Below, in pieces: positions 1-11,617 of a stretch of 64,000 nt of DNA. The stretch's first letter is position 1, and every line of letters begins with the position of its first letter. The translations under genes and the position numbers were made by a program. The notes under the pieces were generated by a model. That model did not search any database, was not told the DNA's origin, and saw only the letters and a program-made list of their open reading frames with translations. Source of the stretch: Bathynomus jamesi (Eukaryota > Arthropoda > Malacostraca > Isopoda > Cirolanidae); the NCBI GenBank assembly GCA_023014485.1, contig JAJOZX010003207.1, positions 186,001 through 250,000 of the forward strand. Reading direction: 5' to 3'.

Positions 1-920
1 CCTGATCGCCTACTTCACATCCGAAATAAAGTTCATAGCATTTTCTTACTAATGGTGTAAAGTTACGTTTCTGGGATTTTAAAGTTAGATCACCACATAC
101 ATAACAAAAGGAATTAGGATGATTCAGACAGGTCCGCGGCATTACAAAACATCTATATGAATACAACACTGGTGTAAAATTAACAAGAAGCAACAGACAC
201 TAGCTGTTAACACTGTGACATTTACAAGCAGACTGACTTGGAGCTGCTCTACACACAGAAACTAGGCTCATGTCTGAACAGGTACAAACATGTTTCAACC
301 TGCACAGTCTGCTGCTCCGACCAAATTTATCCTGCCAGCATTATCAGAACTTTCTCCCCAAAAGAATAAATTGTATTAATTTTACAGAAAAATTAATACA
401 ACATATATATTAATATTAATATATTTTATTATAGTTATATTAATTAATATAATATATTATTATATTTATTATTTTTATAATGTTTTATATTATAATATTG
501 TTATATACTTAATTATATATAATATGTTATTATTTTTTTATCCGGTGATCATGCTAAATGATGAAAAAATTAACATAGCGTCACAAGTAAACTAAGCCTG
601 ATAGAAAAAATCTGATTTCATATTTAGATTCAGCATGAAAAAGTACACTTAGAACACCCATCAAAACCCTTGTGACAAAATTGTTGTTGACCAGTGTAAT
701 CAGAGAATACAAGAGTATAAATTTCAAAATTTGTTGAAAATTTTAAATTTTGAGTCAAGTACGAAACAATTTGGATTTTGTTCAAATTTTGCAAACATTT
801 TGGAATTACTTTTGAGACGTCGTAAATGTAAAATATTTAATAATTATTGAATTTAGTTTAGAAAATATGGGATATTTCCCGTGATTACCAACCCAATATC
901 AAATATCTTCTTATTTAAAA
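1..920. other. AT-rich intergenic DNA
   Basis: No coding region, terminal repeat or RNA gene could be supported. The stretch at about 400-540 is almost pure A/T. The (GA)n run at about 928-940 marks the 3-prime tail of the first LINE fragment. Confidence 0.5.
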
Positions 921-1424
921 TCGATATGAGAGAGAGAGAGATAGATACAAGGAGTTACAAGGAAAAGAAGTACCTCAAAAGGCCTTGCGGCCCATACCAA
1001 TGGCAACGGGTGCCAGGGAAAATTTTCTATACACTCAAATAGTGTGCAAGATTTGGTCTAACCTTTTCTTGAACTGATCCACAGAAGAACTGTTCACAAC
1101 TTCTGAAGGTAACCTGTTCCACGTGTCACAGATCTTATACGTAAAGTAATTCCCACACACACTAGTCCTAAACCGTTTCAGATCCAACTTCCAACCATTG
1201 TTGCGAGTTGGGTTATCATTTAAACTAAACATACTTCTAAAATCGACATCGTTGAACCCGCGTAAGAGCTTGAAAACTTCGATCAGTTGACCGCGCAGCC
1301 TCCGAGTTTCCAGCGAAAACAAGTTCAGGGCGCGTAACCGTCGATTGTAGCCGATATGCCTAACGGAAGGGATTAACTTTGTGGCTCTCGACTGCACTCG
1401 CTCCAGCCTCTCAATATCTTTCCT
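921..1424 (-). mobile_element. CR1-like LINE, 3-prime fragment (copy a)
   Basis: This minus-strand fragment encodes only the C-terminal part of ORF2 (1035-1424), beginning at the segment RKDIERLERVQSRATKLIP, followed by the 3-prime UTR. It matches the much longer copies at 1554-3686 and 3687-6540 closely. The 3-prime end consists of a conserved non-coding tail ending in two TTGTAACTCC-like units and then (TC)n on the minus strand. The 5-prime end is truncated abruptly at about 1424, where it meets a (GA)n run belonging to the next copy. It is a dead-on-arrival 5-prime-truncated insertion. CR1-clade membership is judged from the RT and C-terminal style, not from a search. Confidence 0.85.
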
Positions 1425-1553
1425 GAGAGAGAGAGAGAGAGAGTTACAAGGAGTTACAAGGAAAAGAAGTACCTCAAAAGGCCTTGCGGCCCATACCGAG
1501 GAGGTACCAATGGCAACGGTTGCCAGTGAAAATTTTGTACACACTCAAATAGA
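1425..1553 (-). mobile_element. CR1-like LINE, tail-only copy (copy b)
   Basis: About 120 bases contain only the terminal part of the same LINE 3-prime UTR plus its (GA)n tail, wedged between copies a and c in the same orientation. The piece ends around ACTCAAATAG and is followed by the tail of copy c. It is an extreme 5-prime truncation. Confidence 0.75.
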
Positions 1554-3686
1554 GATAGGGAGTTACAAGGAAAACAAGTACCTCAAAAGGCCTTGTGGCC
1601 CATACCAAGGAGGTACCAATGGCAACGGGTGCCACGGAAAATTTTCTACACCCTCAAATAGTGTGCAGAATTTGGTCTAACCTTTTCTTGAACTGATCCA
1701 CAGAGGAACTGTTCACAACTTCTGAAGGTAACCTGTTCCACGTGTCACAGATCTTATACGTAAAGTAATTCCCACCCACACTAGTCCTAAACCGTTTCAA
1801 ATCCAACTTCCAACCATTGTTGCGAGTTGGGTTATCATTTAAACTAAGCATACTTCTAAAATCGACATCGTCGAACCCGCGTAAGAGCTTGAAAACCTCG
1901 ATCAGTTGACCGCGCAGCCTCCGAGTTTCAAGCGAAAACAAGTTCAGGGCGCGTAACCGTCGATTGTAGCCCATATGCCTAACGGAAGGGATTAATTTTG
2001 TGGCCCTCGCCTGCACTCGCTCCAGCCTCTCAATATCTTTCCTGAGGGTGGGCGACCAGAACTGCACAGCATACTCCAGGTGCAGCCGAACAAGGGAATT
2101 GTACAGTGAGAGCACAATCTTCTTGTTCCGAAACTGAAATTGCCTCCTGATATAACCCAATAGTTTCTGGGCTTTCTTTTCCACCTCTACGCACTGTTTC
2201 GTAAACTTCAGTTCGCTGCTAATTAGCACACCCAAGTCCTTTTCTAAATCAGTCACCTCGATATTACTACCCAACATCAAGTAGTCCGACTTGGGATTGG
2301 CGTAGCCAATGTGCATCACTTTGCATTTACCCAAGTTAAACGGCATTTGCCATTTTTCGGACCACTCTCCTATGCTACCTAGGTCCGCACGCAGTTCCTC
2401 GATTGCTTCGGGCGTCCCAACATTGGCCCCAAGCTTGATGTCATCAGCGAATTTGGCGATCCGACTGACGATGCCACCGTCGATATCATTTATGTAAATG
2501 ATAAACAACAGTGGCCCCAAAACGGAACCCTGAGGAACCCCACTAGTGACCGAGGCCCAACCCGAACTAGCCCCTTTAATTACAACCCTCTGCCGCCTAT
2601 TCCTCAGCCAGTTTTCAATCCACCTACCTATTTCCCCACCGATACCCAGCGCGCGCACTTTCGCCATTAGCCGGCGGTGAGGTACCTTATCAAAGGCTTT
2701 CTGAAAGTCGAGATAAAGTATATCAATCGCCCTACTCTTATCATACTCACTCAACATGACGTGGAAAAACTCGAGCAAGTTGGTGAGACACGACCTATGC
2801 CGTCTAAACCCATGTTGGGAGTCCCCAAGCAGCTTGAAGGAATCCAAATGGTCAACGATCCTATCCGCTATTATCCCCTCTAATAATTTACCTACAACTG
2901 AAGTGAGACTAATGGGACGATAGTTCCCTGGACTTTCGTGATCCCCTTTCTTAAAGATAGGGGTGACGTTGGCTTCCCTCCAGTCACCAGGCACCTGGCC
3001 CGTCTCCAACGATTTGTTGAAGACTGTAGTCAGGTGGGGTGCCACCTGGTCGCGCACTTCTCGCAACACTCTGGGGAGAAACTGGTCTGGCCCAGGAGCC
3101 TTAAACGCGCTCAGTTTGTCTATTCTATCGGCAACGACTGTCGCGGTACATCTAACGCTATCCAGGCCAGCACCTTCGTGCCTCATGCCTGGCTCGGGGA
3201 TGACGCGGGTATCCTCCCTGGTGAACACTCCCGCAAAGTACTCATTAAGCACATTAGCGATGTCCGCGTCGGAGGTCCCAGAACGCCGCTTCCGTCCTTT
3301 AACGGACCTATCATGCTTCTAATGGGCTTTCTACTATTAACATAACTGAAGAACTCCTTAGGGTTCCCCTTGCAGAGGCTTGCCACCCGTAGTTCTTCGT
3401 TACGTTTCGCTAGCCTAACCTTCGCCTTCACTTCCCTACACAGGCGGACATACGCTTCAGTGTTCTCGTGGGAACGATTGGCCTTCGCCCTCCTATACGC
3501 TACTTTCCTATTTCGGATAGCCGAAGCGATGTCACGATTGAACCACTTAGGCTGCGTTGAAGCAGGGGTGACCGGTTTTGAGGGTATGGCAGTAGACTGC
3601 AGCACCATAACCTCGTCCCGGAATGCACTCCACACTCCCTCAACATCGCCGCCGACCTCTAACCCCATCTCTCCTACGCTATCCCA
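1554..3686 (-). mobile_element. CR1-like LINE, 5-prime truncated (copy c)
   Basis: This minus-strand element has a 3-prime tail at 1554-1653, the reverse transcriptase ORF at 1654-3252, and upstream linker sequence to 3686, where it stops at CTATCCC next to the (GA)n tail of copy d. Compared with copy d it lacks the whole endonuclease domain, so it is a 5-prime truncation of about 2.1 kb. Confidence 0.9.
1654..3668 (-). pseudogene. CR1-like ORF2 reverse transcriptase (truncated, frameshifted)
   Basis: The protein is a non-LTR reverse transcriptase. Visible RT landmarks in order are AFKAPGPDQ, NYRPISLTS, QHGFRRHRSC, LYLDFQKAFDKVPH, SGVPQGSVLGPLLF and the catalytic FADD box (KFADDIKLG). A C-terminal thumb-like region follows, containing YAVQFWSPTLRKDIERLERV and ending RLDQILHTI. 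A 532-residue open frame covers 1654-3252. The upstream linker continues in another frame over 3183-3668, so there is one frameshift near 3245. The catalytic box is intact, but the endonuclease is missing and the copy is non-functional. Confidence 0.88.
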
Positions 3687-6540
3687 GAGAGAGAGAGAGG
3701 AGAGAGAGAGAGTTACAAGGAGTTACAAGGAAAAGAAGTACCTCAAAAGGCCTTGCGGCCCATACCGAGGAGGTACCAATGGCAATGGGTGCCACGGAAA
3801 ATTTTGTACACACTCAAATAGTGTGCAAGATTTGGTCTAACCTTTTCTTGAACTGATCCACAGAGGAACTGTTCACAACTTCCGAAGGTAACCTGTTCCA
3901 TGTGTCACAGATCTTATACGTAAAGTAATTCCCACACACACTAGTCCTAAATAGTTTCAAATCCAACTTCCAACCATTGTTGCGAGTTGGGTTATCATTT
4001 AAACTAAACATACTTCTAAAATCGACATCGTTGAACCCGCGTAAGAGCTTGAAAACCTCGATCAGTTGACCGCGCAGCCTCCGAGTTTCAAGCGAAAACA
4101 AGTTCAGGGCGCGTAACCGTCGATTGTAGCCCATATGCCTAACGGAAGGGATTAACTTTGTGGCCCTCGCCTGCACTCGCTCCAGCCTCTCAATATCTTT
4201 CCTGAGGGTGGGCGACCAGAACTGCACAGCATACTCCAGGTGCGGCCGAACAAGGGAATTGTACAGTGAGAGCACAATCTCCTTGTTCCGAAACTGAAAT
4301 TGCCTCCTGATATAACCCAATAGTTTCTGGGCTTTCTTTTCCACCTCTACACACTGTTTCGTAAACTTAAGGTCGCTGCTAATTAGCACACCCAAGTCCT
4401 TTTCTAAATTAGTCACCTCGATATTACTACCCAACATCGAGTAGTCCGACTTGGGATTGGCGTAGCCAATGTGCATCACTTTGCATTTACCCAAGTTAAA
4501 CAGCATTTGCCATTTTTCGGACCACTCTCCTATCCTACCTAGGTCCGCACGCAGTTGCTCGATCGCTTCGGGCGTCCCAACATTGGCCCCAAGCTTGGTG
4601 TCATCAGCGAATTTGGCGATCCGACTGACGATGCCACCGTCGATATCATTTATATAAATGATAAACAACAGTGGCCCCAAAACGGAACCCTGAGGAACCT
4701 CAGTAGTGACCGAGGCCCAACCCGAACTAGCCCCTTTAATTACAACCCTCTGCCGCCTATTACTCAGCCAGTTTTCAATCCACCTACCTATTTCCCCACC
4801 GATACCCAGCGCGCGCACTTTCGCCATTAGCCGGCGGTGAGGTACCTTATCAAAGGCTTTCTGAAGGTCGAGATAAGGTATATCAATCGCCCAACTCTTA
4901 TCATACTCACTCAACATGACGTGGAAAAACTCGAGCAAGTTGGTGAGACACGACCTATGCCGTCTAAACCCATGTTGGGAGTCCCCAAGCAGCTTGTAGG
5001 AATCCAAATGGTCAACGATCCTATCAGCTATTATCCCTTCTAATAATTTACCTACAACTGAAGTGAGACTAATGGGACGATAGTTCCCTGGACTTTCGTG
5101 ATCCCCTTTCTTAAAGATAGGGGTCACGTTGGCTCCCCTCCAGTCACCAGGCACCTGGCCCGTCTCCAACGATTTGTTGAAGACTGTAGCCAGGTGGGGA
5201 GCCACCTGGTCGCGCACTTTTCGCAACACTCTGGGGAGAAACTGGTCTGGCCCAGGAGCCTTAAACGCGCTCAGTTTGTCTATTCTATCGGCAACGACTG
5301 TCGCGGTACATCTAACACTATCCAGGCCAGCACCTTCGTGCCTCACGCCTGGCTCGGGGATGACGCAGGTATCCTCCCTGGTGAACACTCCCGGAAAGTA
5401 CTCATTAAGCACATTGGCTTTCTACTATTAACATAACTGAAGAACTCCTTAGGGTTCCCCTTGCAGAGGCTTGCCACCCGTAGTTCTTCGTTACGTTTCG
5501 CTAGTCTAACCTTCGCCTTCACTTCCCTACACAGGCGGACATACGCTTCAGTGTTCTCGTGGGAACGATTGGCCTTCGCCCTCCTATACGCTACTTTCCT
5601 ATTTCGGATAGCCAAAGCGATGTCACGATTGAACCACTTAGGCTGCGTTGAAGCAGGGGTGACCGGTTTTGAGGGTATGGCAGCAGACTGCAGCACCATA
5701 AACTCGTCCCGGAATGCACTCCACACCCGCTCAACATCGCCGCCGACCTCTAACTCCATCTCACCTACGCTATCCCTGAGGCTAACAAAGTCCGCTCACC
5801 GGAGATCGAGCTTACTGCCTCTCGAGTTACTACGCTTCACCCGAGGGACGCGCACACGGAACCTAATCAGACCGTGATCACTCCCGCCCAACGATTCGTC
5901 AACGGTGAGGCCAGTGACGAGGTTGTCTTCGGTCGTGAATACTAAGTCTAGAACGCTTTCGCCTCGTGTAGGCTCGTTGACCCACTGAGTGAGGAAGTTC
6001 TCATCAGTAAAGACAACTAGCCTCCTCCCTTCAGCATCAGCAGTCCTGTCTTCGCACTTTATGCCGCGACAGTTGAAGTCTCCTAAAACTACACACACCC
6101 TATCACCTAGCAGGCCACTGAGTTCGGTGTACAGAGCTGTATCCTCCTCGAGGAGGAGACGCGGAGGTCTGTACACCAAGATTAACCTATAGTTCGTCCC
6201 CCCCCACGTTCAGATCGACACCAAGCAGTTCCCGTTCCGATCGGAACTGGCAGTCAACCGGACTCAACGTGTCCCTGACGTATATTAGTACCCCACCCCC
6301 CTCCCCACGGGTGCGGTCTTTGCGAAACATTCTATACCCAGGAATTTCGAACTCCCCAACGTAGTCCCTACGATTAGTATGAATCCAGGACTCGGTGATA
6401 GCAACGATATCCTGGTATTCTGATGCTAAGAGCGCCCGTAGCTCGCAAAACTTGTTCCTAATTGACCTAGCATTAAAAAGCATTGCACGGAGGGAGCCTT
6501 CCCTATTCTGACCGCCCCCTAGCACGACCCGTTTCCCGAA
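3687..6540 (-). mobile_element. CR1-like LINE, longest copy (copy d)
   Basis: This minus-strand element runs from its (GA)n 3-prime tail at about 3687 up to at least 6540. It includes endonuclease, linker and reverse transcriptase regions. It carries a deletion of about 70 bases near 5415 relative to copy c. ORF1 is not convincingly present. A 61-residue minus-strand frame at 6519-6704 could be the end of an ORF1 or upstream ORF2 sequence, but I do not recognise it. Confidence 0.9.
3814..6525 (-). pseudogene. CR1-like ORF2 (APE endonuclease + reverse transcriptase), broken
   Basis: The N-terminal endonuclease is visible in two frames. 6525-6187 has LFNARSIRNK and ITESWIHTN; 6179-5796 has MVYRPPR, VVLGDFNCRG, VLDLVFT and GGSDHGLIRF, which are the usual APE-type catalytic segments. 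A linker lies at 5759-5343. The reverse transcriptase occupies 5412-3814 (532 residues) with PQGSVLGPLLF and KFADDTKLG. Breaks are a frameshift in the C-run near 6200, a TGA near 5796 and the deletion near 5415. The RT domain is intact over its core. All breaks look like neutral decay or homopolymer error. Confidence 0.88.
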
Positions 6541-6768
6541 CAGCCAGGGCTGTCGGGAGTTGAAAAATTAAAGTTCAATGAAACCACATCAACTGGCAAC
6601 ATCTTTCCTTTGCCTTCAATTAGTTTAAAGCTCTCGGGTGTTTGGATCATAGTGTCAAATGTTTTGTTCGGTTCCATTTGGCTCTTTGTATCGCAATCAA
6701 TCAACCATTTTCTTAAGCAACATTTATTTTCAAGTGGAAATCTGGAAAAAAGATATTACTCGCAAATC
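6541..6768 (-). other. Unassigned sequence between two LINEs
   Basis: About 230 bases have no recognisable domain. A short minus-strand frame (6519-6704) runs into the first endonuclease frame of copy d and may be LINE sequence upstream of ORF2. Confidence 0.3.
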
Positions 6769-8640
6769 TGGGTAATTATGTTAAAGAACAGATTTTGCAT
6801 GATTCCGGGCAGAAATATAAGCTAAGTGAGAGTCAGGAGTAGAATGGCAACCGTACCTTCTGAAAGACTCCTGTCGCGGATAGCATTAGAACAAGCAAAG
6901 TTAAACCAACTTTTTTTTGGCATCAGTAGTAGAAACAGAATATGGAATGTAGGCCTCCATGCCCAATAAAATCACCCGTGATGCGGTCAGCACACTCTGA
7001 GCGGCCCCGGCTACGGAAGCAGTAATCATGCCATGGGAAATCACAGAAGTACTGCCTAAGGGACTCCCAATCAGTGGCAAAGTGCCAAAGGCGCCTCTTT
7101 TTGGGAGGTTCGAAAGGCCAAATTTGAGCGAAAGGACAGGAAACAAATATAAGAGGAGGAGGAGCCCAACGGAGAAAGAAGTTTGACAGAGTAAGAAGAA
7201 GGGTGGGAGGTGAAAAATAAATTCAGAATGTTGGTCTTATCTGCAAGGCGATCGGGGATACGAGTAGGGTACTGGACAGTACAATCTGCTCTTGGTTATT
7301 CAGAATAGAGAAGTTGTAAGCTAGTTCACCCGAGATGTCAGTGAACTGTGAGCAAATCCGAAGGTGGTGGTGAATATTGAAATGTCCTAAAATGAAGATT
7401 TCAGCAAAAGAAGAGTGGAAAAGAATATATTCCACTTTGGAAGTGAGGTCGTCAAAGAATTTTGGATAGTCGGTAGCAGGCACGTGCAGAGGGGGGTGCT
7501 ACAGGGGCTTGAACCCCCCATTTGCCCCTTCATGCCTCAGAAGTGCCCTTTTTTCCCCCAAAAAATGTGAAAAAGTTTATTTAAAACAGAATTTTACTTT
7601 TGTTACCTTACTCTTATCTAATTAACTCCTAAAGATTAAATTTGATGGTTTAGAGATTACTTCAACTGTCTCATGTAAAACCTGTGCAAAAATGTCAAGT
7701 ACCTACTAAGGTATTAAATACTTAATTTTCTGCTCCGATAAAAATATTTCTGAAATTATTCCCCATCTATGTATTTAAATTTCCTAAAACTTTGTCCAAA
7801 TTTGTTCAAAACTGAAGCTGATAAAATCAAAGTTTCGCAGCCTTTGCAAGGAGGAAAGGCTGTCGGACCTAATGCTTCTAGCTATAGAGAAGGACACCCC
7901 CATCAATAATAAAGATGTCATCAATATTTTTAAGAATATGACTCCGAGGCGGATACATCCGTAACAGAATATGTGAAATCTCTACTCATTGCCAGTACTT
8001 CTAACATTGAAGGTTTTATTTGTTTTACCATTGGTTTACCTATAAAGTAACGTTCAATGACCCCATTTCTTTATAATTAATTTAATGTTTAATTAATTAA
8101 GGCATTAATTAAGTTTAATTAATTAGCTCCCTTAGGGCGGGGAGAAGTATACATTTGCATTGCATATTTAATTAATATAATTCATGTTGTAAATAAATTG
8201 TCACTGTATGACACGTTTAAATGTCCACTATTACTAATGCTAATTTTAAATGATAACATCCGTATAAATGCTGTGAAAAGACTTATTGTTTTTGAGGGGG
8301 GAAGAGATGGTGCCCTTTTTGTTAACTTTCAGCCCCTGCATCTGAAGTGTCCTGTGCACGGCCCTGGTCGGTAGAATTAGGAGAAAGGTAGACAGCGCAG
8401 ATGCATTTAGTTTGAGATTTTGGCATGTAAACGTAGCCAGAGGGTATAAAATTCTGAATATTCGAGTTCGGGAATACGATAGAAAGGTCATTACGCACAC
8501 ACAGTATACGCAACATTCACCTTTAGAGTAAAATTGACAGAAAAGTCGTCCCAGACACACTAGTTTCAGTGAGGAAGAGGTGGTGAAGTTTAGAGGAGAG
8601 GTGGTGTTCAACAAATTTAAAATTTGAGGAAAGGCCACGA
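6769..8640 (-). mobile_element. Jockey/R1-like LINE endonuclease fragment, interrupted
   Basis: This is a different LINE from the CR1-like one. Reading the minus strand, 8640-8375 encodes the start of an endonuclease domain (SSLKLVCL, CVMTFLS, IFRILYPLATFTC, AVYLSPNSTD). 7468-7223 continues it (YPKFFDDLTSKVEYILF, EIFILGHFNIH). 7146-6901 gives a more C-terminal linker ([20 protein letters not shown]). The two endonuclease parts become contiguous in frame when the hAT element at 7477-8366 and one target-site copy are removed. A piece of similar sequence recurs at about 46880-47060. It is heavily decayed and lacks the reverse transcriptase. Confidence 0.75.
7477..8366. mobile_element. Non-autonomous hAT element (890 bp) with 8-bp TSD
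   Basis: The element is flanked by the identical 8-mer GTCGGTAG (7469-7476 and 8367-8374), the target-site length typical of hAT transposons. The left end reads CAGGCACGTGCAGAGG and the right end, reverse-complemented, reads CAGGGCCGTGCACAGG, so the terminal inverted repeats are imperfect. No transposase is encoded. It sits inside the endonuclease frame of the surrounding LINE, whose frame is restored by its removal. Confidence 0.85.
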
Positions 8641-8947
8641 ATGTTCCAGAAGTTTATATATATATATATATATCCCCGCAAGGGGGTTCTAAGCTCGTGC
8701 TCTTGAGTGCTCTTTGTGCTCGTTTGTACGTGCTTGTTCCTGGAGGTTTCATGTGCGCCCTCCCGGCCCTAGCACCCAAGGATGATGGGGCTCGACCCTG
8801 CAGTCCTTGTCATCCTTGGTCTTTTTCCACTTCGACTGTCCCCTCCACCCTTTCTTTTTCCTCTGTCTTTCCTCTCACTTTTTCTTTGTTTTTCCGCTGA
8901 GATATGCCCTTTTAAATAGAGGCGAATCGGTTCTTCCCGAACTTAAA

Positions 8948-8978
<31 letters not shown>

Positions 8979-8980
8979 TA
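8641..8980. repeat. Microsatellites flanking an unidentified C/T-rich repeat
   Basis: A (TA)n tract at about 8656-8674 and an A-run followed by (TA)n at about 8945-8980 bracket a pyrimidine-rich segment without recognisable coding content. It may be the end of an interspersed repeat, judging from the terminal poly-A-like run. Confidence 0.4.
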
Positions 8981-9536
8981 CAGTGGTGTAGTGCTGTGGG
9001 AACGCGTGGGAACGGCGTTCCCTTACTTTTTTTGGTAGACGGAACGGCGTTCCCTCACTATTTCAAATAAATCCGAACTTACAAATCTCTAACGTCATGA
9101 AATTTTAATTCCCACCCCTAGAAGAAATATGAGAAAGAATCATTAGCTGTTTCATTTCTTTTAGCTTCGACTAAGGCAATGCTAGCCTATAAAGATGTGG
9201 TGAAACAGTCACCACGGCGTACCAGTTGTTAACTTTTTTTTAGTTAATCATTCCAGTTGTTAGCTATTTTTATTGATCGTACTGGATGTCGTATATCTAA
9301 TGACACTGGAAATACTGCATCTTCAACCTTGGAATATGTCCTAATATCCAGTGCATATGACCTCAAAATATCCCTGAAATTGGTCAGATTTCAAAAGATT
9401 TCCCGGGGGGCTTACAATGCCCCCGAACCCCCAGCTGTATGGGCTCGCCGCGCTCGCCATTGTCCCACCCCACCCCCGCATCTGAGTAACACTTTCAAAA
9501 TGCGTTCCCTCACTTCTTTATTTAGCACTACACCAC

Positions 9537-9538
<2 letters not shown>
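8981..9538. mobile_element. hAT-like MITE (558 bp)
   Basis: The left end CAGTGGTGTAGTGCT is matched by AGCACTACACCACTG at the right end, a perfect 15-bp terminal inverted repeat. Subterminal GGAACGCGTTCC-like motifs recur. No coding capacity was seen. Flanks are (TA)n/(GT)n, so the target duplication cannot be scored with confidence. CAG/CTG ends suggest the hAT superfamily. Confidence 0.75.
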
Positions 9539-9587
<49 letters not shown>

Positions 9588-9590
<3 letters not shown>

Positions 9591-10883
9591 TGATGTAGCG
9601 GATGTCATTTTTTTCACATCCGCGGATGCGGATGCGGATGAGGATGTTTGATTTCAACATCCGCGGATGCGGATGCGGATGTCTACATTTTCGTTATTTT
9701 TTAGGATATATTCGAGATTTTTTGTGTTTAACGTATATAATAAGTTATTATATAGAGAGAGCTGTAGCTATAATGTAGTATAATTGATTAATTGTACAAT
9801 AATTGCTGTACTTTTCTCTGAACATATAAAATAATATCAAGCATCTAACTAATATAGAAATCAATCAGTGAATTCGTCTGCAAATAAATTCGTTATATTT
9901 TGTTGAGTTTCAGCCACAATTAGAAACCATAATTGTGTTACCAGGATGCGGGACGTGAACCCAACTCAAATGCACCCCACCGACCTCTTTCCCCAACCTC
10001 CACCCTTATAGAAAGAGATCTTTAATTAGCTTCATAACTATTTATATTAAGTTTAAAGTTTTATTAGGCATATTTATAAATGAGTAATTAAAATAAAGTA
10101 AACTAAGATGTTCATCGTTTAATGTTCAAACTTAATTATAGGAAGGTTATGCTTAAGGAACATTAATTTTTCTGCCCTTTCTGCTGCCAGTCTGTTTCTC
10201 TTTTCATCATATATTAATCCAGCACTGCTAAATAATAATCTCTCGCTTGGTACGTTTGTTGGAGGACAGGCTAAATGTTTCTTGCAAGTTTACTCAAGTA
10301 TGGATAGATATTCTGCGTATTTTTCCACCAACTAATAGGATTGTCACATGCAGCCAGGCGTTTTTCTTGGTGATAGCTCTCGATCATTTTTACTACATCT
10401 TTTGACATCGCGTAGGTCTCGTCATTGCTGCTTGACTCAAGAAACTGAGAGACAGATTCTGTGATAGATTTGCTCGTTGAAGGTGTTGGTTCTGTCACTG
10501 AAACTTTTATTCTTTTGGTGGGTGGCGAAGCGACAGATTCAAGAGATTGAAGCTCTTCAACTGCTTTGCCAAGTGATGATTTAACTCGTTCTAATGTACT
10601 AGGTGAAAATAACTTAGCTTTGTAACGTGGATCTAAGTAGGTTGCAAGAGAGTAACTTCATACAAGAACAGCCTCTCGTCTTGTCGCTTGCATCACTTTT
10701 GCGCACAATGAACTAGTTCTATTAATATAGTAGAATTTGATAATTTCCGCTTATTAATGACGTTTTATCTCAACGGTCCACATCCGCACGACATCCGCAG
10801 TCCAAAGTGCGGATGCGGACGCGGATGCGAGAAAATGTGCGGATGTTCCGCGGATGCGGATGCGGATGTGACCTACATCACTA
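9588..10883 (-). mobile_element. hAT transposon remnant with transposase C-terminus
   Basis: The termini TAGTGATGTAG and CTACATCACTA are inverted repeats, followed inside by arrays of the hexamer GGATGC/GCATCC (9614-9680 and 10800-10870). The flanking 8 bases on both sides are ATATATAT. The minus strand from about 10498 to 10140 encodes a hAT C-terminal dimerisation region: NPISWWKNTQNIYPYLSKLA, then in another frame NVPSERLLFSSAGLIYDEKR and RNRLAAERAEKLMFLKHNL. One frameshift lies near 10270. The catalytic domain and most of the N-terminus are missing. Confidence 0.82.
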
Positions 10884-10889
10884 ATATAT

Positions 10890-11040
10890 ATGATGAATAA
10901 AACCACGAAGGAAAGGAAACACAAAAAGGTGCTCAAGCGCTTTCGTCTAATGACATCCTCAGGAACACTGAGGATGTCATTAGACGAAAGCGCTTGAGCA
11001 CCTTTTTGTGTTTCCTTTCCTTCGTGGTTTTATTCATCAT
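10890..11040. repeat. Perfect palindrome, 73-bp arms, 5-nt spacer
   Basis: The left arm (10890-10962) and right arm (10968-11040) are exact reverse complements around GAACA. Each arm carries a hammerhead-like pair of boxes: CTGAGGA (10968-10974) followed by GAAA (10986-10989) on the plus strand, with the mirror on the other. Similar boxes occur in the Penelope terminal repeats at 14567, 17488 and 20284, so this may be a head-to-head remnant of Penelope-type ends. Confidence 0.9.
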
Positions 11041-11244
11041 AAATATTTTTCACGTGTTACTTTCGTGAAATAATTTTCATATATATATATATATATAATT
11101 GTTGCTCAACACAAAATAAATTATTTGCTCCTTAAATCTGACAAAAAACTGCATTGACTAAATTCGCTGAGCCAATACGGCAGCCTCAGTGAGGCAATCC
11201 TAACCAAAATAGGGTATGTGCTAAATTTACTATTTTAGGAATCG

Positions 11245-11460
11245 AAATGTCCACAATGTCTTGTCACCCCAGTAAAATACTAACTGATTTTCGTTTTTCT
11301 TTCCGACCTATTTATCACTGTTATTGCCTCGCTCATGACAGTAGACAGTATGCATTGTTCAGTCGTATAGTTGCTGCTATCGTACATTTGAAGTGGGTCT
11401 CAAAGCAAAACGAAAATTAGTTAGTATTTTACTGGGTGACAAGACATTATGGACACCCTG
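11245..11460. mobile_element. Mariner-type MITE (about 215 bp)
   Basis: The right terminus ends GACACCCTGTA and the inner 40 bases are inverted relative to the left end (TGTCTTGTCACCC...GGGTGACAAGACA). The left tip is degenerate. CAGGGTGTCC-type ends are those of the DD41D mariners elsewhere in the window. No ORF is present. Confidence 0.65.
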
Positions 11461-11617
11461 TACTCCTTCGTAGGCTAGGCCTACACAAAGTTTGATAAGT
11501 TTGCTCGAAATTAATTTACACCAACTCAGTTGGCTAATATTTAAATGCATGATTTTGGGCCTACCTTAATTTATGATTATGATAATGGTAAACATGTAGG
11601 CTCAAAGTTACCTACTG

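Noticed and set aside
3183..3345. Plus-strand open frames over the LINE copies
   Set aside because: They are antisense shadows of the CR1 ORF2; no domain or start context of their own.
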